43,692 bases of DNA. Origin: Sphingobacteriaceae bacterium UBA6709 (GTDB lineage: Bacteria; Bacteroidota; Bacteroidia; Sphingobacteriales; Sphingobacteriaceae). The notes under the pieces were generated by a model, which ran no database searches, was not told where the DNA came from, and saw nothing but the letters and a program-made list of their open reading frames with translations. The stretch spans positions 20,273 through 63,964 of the forward strand of contig DKIV01000037.1 in NCBI GenBank assembly GCA_002454425.1, in the 5' to 3' direction. Below are positions 14,894 through 22,056 of the stretch, piece after piece (the first letter of the stretch is position 1; each line of letters starts with the position of its first letter). Both the position numbers and the translations under genes were made by a program.

Positions 14894-16384
14894 ATGGACG
14901 AGAAGAAACACTTTTTTGCATTTGACCTGGGAGCTACCAGCGGTCGCTCTATTCTGGGAACATACGCTCAGGGAAAACTTGAGCTAAAGGAACTTACGCG
15001 GTTTCCAAATAAAATAACCCGTATACATGATAAATATTTCTGGGATATTACTGCCCTGTTTGAAGCGTTAAAAGACGGACTCAAAGCGGTAGCTCAGCAA
15101 GATATTAAGATTGACGCCATCGGTATCGATACCTGGGGGGTTGATTTTGTATATTTGGGAGAAGATGGCACAATTTTAAGTCAGCCGCGTTGTTATCGGG
15201 ACCCATATACCGATGGTAAACCAGAGGAATATTTTAAGCTGATCCCGAAAAAAGAGGTTTATGATATCACGGGAATTCAAATCATGAATTTCAATAGCAT
15301 ATATCAACTCTATGCTGCAAATCAGGAGAATTTTTCTCCAATGAAAGCAGCCAAGAGTATCCTCTTCATGCCGGACGCATTATCGTATATGCTCACTGGC
15401 GAGAAAGTTTGTGAATATACCATCGCTTCGACATCTCAGCTATTGAATGCTAAAACCCGGAAGTTCGAAGAGCAGCTCTTTGAAAAGGTGGGAGTAAGTG
15501 CTGATCTTATGGGCGAGCTCGTGATGCCAGGAAAAGTAATAGGCTACCTTTCCGATGCCATTTGCAGGGAATGTGGCATAAATAAAGCGCCGGTTATTGC
15601 TGTCGCAGGTCACGATACCGCCTCAGCTGTTGTTGCGGTACCTGCTGAAAATGAAAATTTCGCTTATCTCAGTTCGGGTACATGGTCATTAATGGGCATT
15701 GAACTTCTTCAGCCAGTGATATCAGAAGAGTCCTACGCGATGAATTTCACCAATGAGGGCGGAGTTGATGGAACAATAAGATTCCTCAAGAACATTACGG
15801 GAATGTGGCTCCTTGAACAATGCCGTAAGGAGTGGGAAACTGAAGGAATAAGCTATACCTATCCCAAGATCGTCGAGATGTCGCAAACGTCTGCAGGCTT
15901 CCAATCATTAGTAGATCCAGATCATCCATCATTTGCAAATCCGGAAAGTATGACAACTGCTATCGCGGATTATTGCCGCAATACAGGACAACAAGTTCCG
16001 TCAAAACATGCCGATTTCATACGCTGTATATTTGATAGTCTCGCTTTGAAATACAAATATGTACTTGACAGATTACAGGAAATAGCCCCATTCAAGATCG
16101 AAAAACTGCACATCATCGGTGGCGGCTCTCAGAATCGCCTTCTTAATCAGATGACGGCAAACGCTATCGGAATGCCAGTTGTAGCCGGTCCGGCAGAAGC
16201 CACCGCCCTGGGCAACGTAATGATTCAGGCAAAAGGACTCGGCATATTGGATACCCTTCAGGATGTTCGTAACGTTATCAACAGAAGCGTTTCTCCTGAC
16301 ATCTTTGAACCACAAAATCAGCAGGAATGGGCAGGGGCTTACAGCAAGTTCTTCGACTTAGTAAATAAAAATATATCCGCATAA
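14894..16384 (+). CDS. rhaB: Rhamnulokinase
   Basis: The 496-residue FGGY-family kinase phosphorylates L-rhamnulose with ATP. The first ATP-binding motif is DLGATSGR (residues 11-18). GIDTWGVDFVYL, GHDTASAVVAVP, SSGTWSLMG and the adenosine motif GGGSQNRLLNQM follow in the family order. The reading frame is open for 40 codons further upstream, but those residues are unlike the family; the ATG at 14894 puts the kinase motif at the normal distance. It is the first gene of the rhamnose operon, 10 bases before the isomerase. Confidence 0.95.
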   Translation: MDEKKHFFAFDLGATSGRSILGTYAQGKLELKELTRFPNKITRIHDKYFWDITALFEALKDGLKAVAQQDIKIDAIGIDTWGVDFVYLGEDGTILSQPRCYRDPYTDGKPEEYFKLIPKKEVYDITGIQIMNFNSIYQLYAANQENFSPMKAAKSILFMPDALSYMLTGEKVCEYTIASTSQLLNAKTRKFEEQLFEKVGVSADLMGELVMPGKVIGYLSDAICRECGINKAPVIAVAGHDTASAVVAVPAENENFAYLSSGTWSLMGIELLQPVISEESYAMNFTNEGGVDGTIRFLKNITGMWLLEQCRKEWETEGISYTYPKIVEMSQTSAGFQSLVDPDHPSFANPESMTTAIADYCRNTGQQVPSKHADFIRCIFDSLALKYKYVLDRLQEIAPFKIEKLHIIGGGSQNRLLNQMTANAIGMPVVAGPAEATALGNVMIQAKGLGILDTLQDVRNVINRSVSPDIFEPQNQQEWAGAYSKFFDLVNKNISA

Positions 16385-16394
16385 TTATAACACC

Positions 16395-17657
16395 ATGAAA
16401 AAAAACGAATTGATCGAAAAATCTTACGAAATCGCTAAAGAACGCTACGCTGAAATTGGCGTAGATGTTGAAGCGACTCTTGAAAAACTACAGAAACTTG
16501 CAGTATCCATCCACTGCTGGCAGGCTGACGACGTAAATGGCTTTGAAAACCTTGGCAACTTAGGTGGCGGCGGTATTCAGGCTACAGGTAATTACCCGGG
16601 AAAGGCTCGTAACATCGACGAAGTACGCGCGGATATTGAAAAGGTACTAACACTCGTTGGTGGCGACCATCACCGTCTGAATGTTCACGCTATCTATGGC
16701 GATTTCCAGGGAAAAGTTGTTGACCGCGATCAGGTTGACGCATCTCACTTCCGTAGCTGGATGGATTGGGGAAAAGAAAAAGGTGTTAAACTTGACTTTA
16801 ACTCTTCATCTTTTGGACATCCAAAAAGTGGTGACCTGACGTTAGCAAATCCAGACAATGCTATTCGCGAGTTTTGGATTGAGCACACGAAACGCTGTCG
16901 TGCTATTTCCGAAGAAATAGGAAAATTCCAAAACGATCCTTGTATCATGAACCTATGGGTACATGACGGATCTAAAGATCTTACTGTAAATCGTTACAAA
17001 TACCGTTCTATCCTTGAGCAATCTCTTGATGAAATCTTCGCTATAGATTACAAGAACATGAAGGATTGTATCGAGTCTAAACTATTCGGTATTGCTCTTG
17101 AAAGCTACACTGTTGGTTCTCATGACTTCTACTTAGGATACGGTGCAAAAAAACAGAAAATGGTTACCCTCGACATGGGTCACTTCCATCTTTCTGAAAG
17201 CGTTGCCGATAAGATCTCTTCACTACTCCTTTTCACTCCGGAGATTATGCTACACGTAAGCCGTCCGGTTCGTTGGGATTCAGATCACGTGGTAATCGTT
17301 AATGATGAGCTTCTTGATCTTACTCGTGAGGTCGTAAGAGCTGACGCTCTCGACAAAGTACACGTAGGATTAGACTTCTTCGATGCTTCAATCAATCGTA
17401 TCGGTGCTTACGCGGTAGGTATTCGTTCTACACAGAAAGCATTCTTACAGGCCTTCCTTGAGCCTACTGCTAAACTTCGCGAATACGAAGCAAATGGTCA
17501 GTATTTTGAAAGACTTGCCCTCCTTGAAGAAGTAAAAGGTCTTCCTTGGAACTCCGTATGGGACTTCTTCTGCCTTAAAAACAATATCGCTGTAGGTGAT
17601 AGTTACATTGCAGAAGTTCAACAATACGAAAAAGAAGTAACGTCTAAGAGATCGTAA
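16395..17657 (+). CDS. rhaI: L-rhamnose isomerase, RhaI type
   Basis: A TIM-barrel sugar isomerase of 420 residues of the Pseudomonas-stutzeri-like rather than E. coli RhaA type, converting L-rhamnose to L-rhamnulose. Likely metal and substrate residues are in LWVHDGSKD, LDMGHFHLSE and HVSRPVRWDSDHVV. Cell position between the kinase and the transporter genes fixes the substrate. Codon choice is unusually strict: nearly all Arg codons are CGT or CGC, unlike the mixed use in rhaB and rhaD, which suggests selection for high expression. Confidence 0.92.
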   Translation: MKKNELIEKSYEIAKERYAEIGVDVEATLEKLQKLAVSIHCWQADDVNGFENLGNLGGGGIQATGNYPGKARNIDEVRADIEKVLTLVGGDHHRLNVHAIYGDFQGKVVDRDQVDASHFRSWMDWGKEKGVKLDFNSSSFGHPKSGDLTLANPDNAIREFWIEHTKRCRAISEEIGKFQNDPCIMNLWVHDGSKDLTVNRYKYRSILEQSLDEIFAIDYKNMKDCIESKLFGIALESYTVGSHDFYLGYGAKKQKMVTLDMGHFHLSESVADKISSLLLFTPEIMLHVSRPVRWDSDHVVIVNDELLDLTREVVRADALDKVHVGLDFFDASINRIGAYAVGIRSTQKAFLQAFLEPTAKLREYEANGQYFERLALLEEVKGLPWNSVWDFFCLKNNIAVGDSYIAEVQQYEKEVTSKRS

Positions 17658-17728
17658 ATACATAATATCGATCTCCTCCTGATTAGCTTCACCTCAATGA
17701 AAAATCAGGAAGCAGATAAAATTATCGT

Positions 17729-17750
17729 CCATGCCCTATACAGGGCATGG
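17729..17750 (+). terminator. Hairpin between rhaI and rhaT
   Basis: ccatgccct and agggcatgg form a perfect 9-bp stem with a 4-base loop in the 181-base gap. It is followed by GCTTTATCGTTT, not a clean U-run, so it may act as an attenuator or as a stabilising 3' end for the kinase-isomerase message. Confidence 0.45.
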
Positions 17751-17838
17751 GCTTTATCGTTTATAATAACAGGAATCAAAGACACCTGCACGTTAATGCA
17801 ATATTCAGGTACTCTTCTACTTTAATCATTAAGACCAC

Positions 17839-18873
17839 ATGAATGCAATAATCGGACTATTGATCATAGCACTGGGAAGTTTCGGCCAATCCAGTTCTTA
17901 CGTACCGATCAAAAAAATTAAGGACTGGTCCTGGGAATGCTTCTGGTTAGTACAAGGCGTGTTCGCGTTTGTGCTCTTTCCTTTGCTTGGAGCATTAATG
18001 GCTCTCCCGGAAGGAGTTTCATTCTTCAGCGTGCTGAGTAGCGCTGGCGACGGACTATGGGCGGCCTTAGGCTACGGGGTGTTATGGGGCATCGGAGGAC
18101 TTACATTCGGTCTGAGTATGCGCTACCTCGGTGTTGCTCTCGGACAGTCACTCGCCCTGGGAACATGTTCTGCATTTGGAACCCTCATTCCTGCGGTACT
18201 TCGCGGAGAAGACCTTGGTTCAGGCAGCGGCCTGATTCTTCTGATAGGTGTAAGCATCGCCATCGCGGGAATAGCCGTAATTGGGTATGCCGGAGCGCTA
18301 CGCTCGCAAAACATGTCCGAGGAAGAAAAAAAACAAGCTGTTAAAGATTTTGCCCTCAAGAAAGGAATTCTTATTGCCTTGCTCGCGGGCGTGATGAGTG
18401 CTTGCTTTAATCTCGGATTAGAAGCCGGAGCGCCAATCAAAGCCAGAGTGCTTGAGTTGGGCGCCAGCCAACTTACAGCGCTTAATCCGGTAATTATTCT
18501 CGTTACTTTTGGAGGATTTATTACCAACGCTATCTACTGCCTGTATCAGAATGTTAAAAATGATACGTTTAAAGATTATACAACTGTCAGCGGAAGCATC
18601 TGGATAAATAACCTCCTGTTTTGCGCTCTTGCCGGACTTCTCTGGTATTCGCAGTTCTTTGCTCTTGGTGTCGGACAAAGCTATTTTGAACAAGGAAGCA
18701 TCATGATGGCCTTCTCCTGGAGCATTCTCATGTCGCTAAATGTTTTGTTTAGCAACTTCTGGGGCATCATACTCAAAGAATGGAAAGGTGTTAGCAATAA
18801 AACAATTGTAGTCCTTGTATCAGGATTGCTCATACTTATTCTTTCAATAATCTTTCCGCAATTGATGAAATAG
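17839..18873 (+). CDS. rhaT: L-rhamnose/proton symporter
   Basis: The 344-residue protein has the length of E. coli RhaT and about ten hydrophobic segments. It keeps family stretches such as GSFGQSSSYVPIKKIKDWSWE, SMRYLGVALGQSLALG and FGTLIPA. It imports L-rhamnose with H+ across the inner membrane. No outer membrane SusCD partner is beside it. An apparent partial decoupling from rhaI by a hairpin upstream could set a lower expression level. Confidence 0.93.
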   Translation: MNAIIGLLIIALGSFGQSSSYVPIKKIKDWSWECFWLVQGVFAFVLFPLLGALMALPEGVSFFSVLSSAGDGLWAALGYGVLWGIGGLTFGLSMRYLGVALGQSLALGTCSAFGTLIPAVLRGEDLGSGSGLILLIGVSIAIAGIAVIGYAGALRSQNMSEEEKKQAVKDFALKKGILIALLAGVMSACFNLGLEAGAPIKARVLELGASQLTALNPVIILVTFGGFITNAIYCLYQNVKNDTFKDYTTVSGSIWINNLLFCALAGLLWYSQFFALGVGQSYFEQGSIMMAFSWSILMSLNVLFSNFWGIILKEWKGVSNKTIVVLVSGLLILILSIIFPQLMK

Positions 18874-18963
18874 AAATCAGTGACGCGCTAACTACCCCAA
18901 TAACAGTGACGCCGATCTGAGTTAAAATCAAATATAATACAAGACAAATTCAATTTCTTACAC

Positions 18964-19773
18964 ATGAAATCTATTTTAGATAATCGCCCGGAACTGGCGA
19001 GGCAGATAAATGATGTTGCCGAGGTTGCTGGTTACCTTTGGCAAAAGGGATGGGCTGAACGTAATGGTGGAAACATAACTATCAACATTACGGATCTCGT
19101 TGACGACGAAATAAAGTCAATGCCCGCTATCTGCGATACTATTCCTTTGGGAAGAACTATGCCGCATCTTAAAGGTTGCTATTTCTTCTGTAAAGGCACT
19201 AACAGAAGAATGAGAGATCTTGCACGTTGGCCAATGGAAAACGGTTCTATTATCCGTATCCTTGACGACTGCGCAAGCTTTGTAATTATCGCTGATAATC
19301 CTGTAGCTCCTACTTCTGAATTAGCATCACACATGTCCATTCATAACTATATGATTGGCAAAGGATCTAATTATAAAGCATGTCTGCATACCCACCCTAT
19401 CGAACTGGTGGCAATGACACATAACCGCGCATACCTGGAGAAAGATGTACTTACAAATCTTCTCTGGAGTATGATTCCTGAAACTCGCGCTTTCTGTCCT
19501 CGTGGTTTAGGTATCGTGCCTTACCTTATGCCAAGTTCCTTCGAGCTGGCTGATGCTACTATTGAACAGCTTGAAGAATACGACGTGGTGATGTGGGAAA
19601 AACACGGCGTTGTTTCCGTTTACGAAAACATCATGGAAGCCTTTGATATGGTTGATACCTTATCAAAATCGGCTCAGATTTACATGATTTCCAAATCAAT
19701 GGGATTTGAACCTGAAGGATGTACCATGGAACAAATGAACGCTTTAAGAGATAAATTCAATCTTCCTAAGTAA
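18964..19773 (+). CDS. rhaD: Rhamnulose-1-phosphate aldolase
   Basis: A class II (zinc) aldolase of 269 residues that splits L-rhamnulose-1-phosphate into dihydroxyacetone phosphate and L-lactaldehyde. The zinc histidines are seen in CLHTHPIEL and WEKHGVVS, and the N-terminal GWAERNGGNI stretch is typical. It is the last gene of the rhamnose set; no lactaldehyde reductase or dehydrogenase and no rhamnose mutarotase gene is present here, so lactaldehyde must be handled by enzymes encoded elsewhere. Confidence 0.93.
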   Translation: MKSILDNRPELARQINDVAEVAGYLWQKGWAERNGGNITINITDLVDDEIKSMPAICDTIPLGRTMPHLKGCYFFCKGTNRRMRDLARWPMENGSIIRILDDCASFVIIADNPVAPTSELASHMSIHNYMIGKGSNYKACLHTHPIELVAMTHNRAYLEKDVLTNLLWSMIPETRAFCPRGLGIVPYLMPSSFELADATIEQLEEYDVVMWEKHGVVSVYENIMEAFDMVDTLSKSAQIYMISKSMGFEPEGCTMEQMNALRDKFNLPK

Positions 19774-19791
19774 GCTTCACTCGATAAGTAG

Positions 19792-19824
19792 AAAAAACCG
19801 CAGCTATTACACTGCGGTTTTTTT
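19792..19824 (+). terminator. Terminator of the rhamnose operon
   Basis: aaaaaaccgcag and ctgcggtttttt form a 12-bp stem with an 8-base loop ending in a T-run, 18 bases after the rhaD stop codon. Confidence 0.85.
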
Positions 19825-19904
19825 ATGCACTTAATTTCCAACAAGCCATCTATCCTAAGGCAATCACGTCCCGCACATATTACCCATAGGATCAATATTT
19901 TTTT

Positions 19905-19912
19905 TATGTTTG
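19905..19912 (+). promoter_or_regulatory. -7 box of trmB
   Basis: TATGTTTG matches TAnnTTTG and ends 14 bases before the ATG, so the leader would be very short. The -33 position has no TTG. Confidence 0.4.
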
Positions 19913-19926
19913 CAGCCTGATTAACA

Positions 19927-20586
19927 ATGGGAAAAGATAAATTAAGAAGATTCGCTGAAATAGATACTTTTAAGAACGTACATCAGCTGGAAGAGGGAAA
20001 AGAATTCAAGGGGCAATGGGCACAGAAACACTTCAACAATGATAAACCCGTTATTCTTGAACTGGCCTGCGGAAAGGGAGAATATACAGTAAATCTGGCA
20101 CGACTTTTTCCTGAGAAAAACTTTATTGGCATCGATTATAAAGGCAATCGTATTTGGCGCGGTGCAAAAACTGCCATTGAAGACGGCATAGACAACGTCG
20201 CTTTCCTAAGAATTCAAATTGAAAATATCCTCGATTATTTCGCGGAAGGAGAGATTGACGAAATATGGATTACATTCCCCGATCCTCAACCACAAATTAG
20301 CAGAGAAAAAAAACGTCTCACATTTCCGGCGTTTCTAAATAAGTATAAACAAATCCTCAAAAAGGAAGGCATCGTACACCTTAAGACAGATAATGATCAA
20401 TTGCATGCTTACACGGCAGAAAAAGTTCAGGAACTGAACTTACATCCGATCATTATCACTGAGGATCTGTATAATTCGAATCATGTAACCGAGGTTTTGT
20501 CTATAAAAACATATTACGAACGTAAATATCTTGCCACAGACAAAAACATAAATTATCAGTGCTTTTCTTTCGAAGCGATAAAATAA
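19927..20586 (+). CDS. trmB: tRNA (guanine-N7-)-methyltransferase
   Basis: The 219-residue protein methylates G46 of tRNA from S-adenosylmethionine. The SAM motif is ELACGKGEYTVNLA, followed by FIGIDYKGNRIWRGA, and the family-specific catalytic region reads WITFPDPQPQ (FPDPWPK in many other groups; Gln is common in Bacteroidetes). HLKTDNDQLHAY completes the active-site set. It heads a run of plus-strand genes mostly concerned with DNA repair. Confidence 0.93.
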   Translation: MGKDKLRRFAEIDTFKNVHQLEEGKEFKGQWAQKHFNNDKPVILELACGKGEYTVNLARLFPEKNFIGIDYKGNRIWRGAKTAIEDGIDNVAFLRIQIENILDYFAEGEIDEIWITFPDPQPQISREKKRLTFPAFLNKYKQILKKEGIVHLKTDNDQLHAYTAEKVQELNLHPIIITEDLYNSNHVTEVLSIKTYYERKYLATDKNINYQCFSFEAIK

Positions 20587-20644
20587 GACAGCTCAGTACT
20601 TCGTTTACAAGCAGGACAACCCTGTTTACGGTTGATAAAAGGCA

Positions 20645-20971
20645 ATGGCAGGCACCAATTTTTATGAAAAAGTGTACGAAGTAGTACGGCAAGTGCCCTA
20701 CCGCCGTGTAACCAGCTATGGGGCTATTGCCGAATTTCTAGGTAGCCGCAGCTCAGCACGGGTCGTGGGATATGCCATGGGGCACGCCGGCAGTGCTATG
20801 CCTCCGGTACCTGCTCATCGCGTGTTAAATGCTGCCGGAATGCTTAGCGGAAAACAAGCGTTTGCATCTCCTACGCTCATGCAGGAACTACTTGAAAGCG
20901 AGGGAATTCAGATAGAAAACGATCAGGTAAAAGATTTCAGGAAGCTGTTCTGGGATCCCCGGAATATGTAA
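20645..20971 (+). CDS. Alkyltransferase-like protein (MGMT fold, no reactive Cys)
   Basis: This 108-residue protein matches the C-terminal DNA-binding domain of O6-alkylguanine transferases: RRVTSYGAIAE, arginine finger in SSARVVGYAM (R39) and the active-site segment P-A-H-R-V (56-60), where MGMT has P-C-H-R-V. The missing Cys makes it an ATL protein, which binds alkylated guanine and hands the lesion to nucleotide excision repair. Its place before tag and polA supports a repair role. Confidence 0.88.
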   Translation: MAGTNFYEKVYEVVRQVPYRRVTSYGAIAEFLGSRSSARVVGYAMGHAGSAMPPVPAHRVLNAAGMLSGKQAFASPTLMQELLESEGIQIENDQVKDFRKLFWDPRNM

Positions 20972-21074
20972 ACAGGCATTGTCGGGCAGCAACGCTACTT
21001 ATGGAAAAGTACTGCGGGCTAAGCTTACTTTCACTATCTTTAACGTTCCATTATTTCACATAAACAATAGTAAA

Positions 21075-21422
21075 ATGGGGCAGCTTATTGACGATTTCAA
21101 CGACTATCGCACACGCATGAACGACCGGATCATGGCCACGGCGAATACAAACATAAAACGCTTTTTCGCATTAGACACCACTAGCTATGCCGACGGGGCA
21201 CTATCGGTGAAGACCAAGGAGATGTTAGGCCTGGTAGCATCAATGGTATTACGCTGCGACGATTGCATAAAATATCACCTCGGAAAATGCCACGAAGCAG
21301 GAGTAACTACCGATGAGCTCAATGAAATCTTCATGATAGCAAATCTCGTGGGAGGATCCATCGTTATTCCTCACTACAGGCGTGCTGTAGAATATTGGGA
21401 TGAACTCTGTGCGGAAAACTAA
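21075..21422 (+). CDS. Carboxymuconolactone decarboxylase / AhpD-like protein
   Basis: A 115-residue protein with the CMD fold signature: ALSVKTKEMLGLVASMVLR followed by the CxxC motif C61-DD-C64 and H68. CxxC-containing members act as peroxidase or disulfide reductants (AhpD-like). The frame is open upstream to a TTG at 20979, but the ATG at 21075 gives the family length. It lies between two alkylation repair genes, so a redox role in stress is a reasonable but unproved guess. Confidence 0.85.
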   Translation: MGQLIDDFNDYRTRMNDRIMATANTNIKRFFALDTTSYADGALSVKTKEMLGLVASMVLRCDDCIKYHLGKCHEAGVTTDELNEIFMIANLVGGSIVIPHYRRAVEYWDELCAEN

Positions 21423-21433
21423 AATCAATCGCC

Positions 21434-22006
21434 ATGCAAAACGAAAAGGAGCTTGTACGTTGCGGTTGGTGTGGTACTGATCCGCTATATATGAAATATC
21501 ACGACGAAGAATGGGGCAAAGAAGTACATGATGACAAGGTGCTCTTCGAGTTTCTTATCCTTGAATCTGCTCAGGCCGGCCTCAGCTGGATCACTATCCT
21601 CAAACGTCGCGATAACTACCGTAAAGCTTACGCCGACTTTGATGTCGAGAAGGTTGCGCGCTTTGATGACGATGACATTCTCCGGCTGATGAACGACGAA
21701 GGGATCATTCGTAACAGGCTAAAGGTCGTTTCTAGCATAAAAAATGCTCAGCTGTTTCTTGACATACAAAAAGAATTCGGATCCTTCGATAAATATATGT
21801 ACTCCTTTATGCCCGAAAACAAGCCCATTGACAATAGGCTGCTGTCATTAAAGGATGCTGTACCCAGTAACGTCATTTCCGACGCTATTGCCAAAGACAT
21901 GAAAAAACGAGGCTTCAAGTTTTTCGGCAGCACCATATGCTACGCGCATATGCAAGCCACAGGCATGATCAATGATCACTTACACAACTGCTCTTTCAGA
22001 CAATAA
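21434..22006 (+). CDS. tag: DNA-3-methyladenine glycosylase I
   Basis: The 190-residue enzyme removes 3-methyladenine from DNA. Zinc ligands of the family are visible as C10, H23, H182 and C186 (HxxxC near the end). The active-site segment is LESAQAGLSW with E44. It starts 11 bases after the CMD gene and so is co-transcribed with it; polA follows 50 bases later. Confidence 0.95.
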   Translation: MQNEKELVRCGWCGTDPLYMKYHDEEWGKEVHDDKVLFEFLILESAQAGLSWITILKRRDNYRKAYADFDVEKVARFDDDDILRLMNDEGIIRNRLKVVSSIKNAQLFLDIQKEFGSFDKYMYSFMPENKPIDNRLLSLKDAVPSNVISDAIAKDMKKRGFKFFGSTICYAHMQATGMINDHLHNCSFRQ

Positions 22007-22056
22007 AGCTCTACCGGCAGCAACAAACACTTATTTCTCGCAATCCTGTACATTTT

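Noticed and set aside
18123..18527. 134-residue minus-strand frame inside rhaT
   Set aside because: Shadow of a transporter gene; composition follows the opposite strand.
20645..20971. Decayed O6-methylguanine methyltransferase
   Set aside because: Loss of the Cys with retention of the DNA-binding and arginine-finger residues and a short intact frame defines the functional ATL class.
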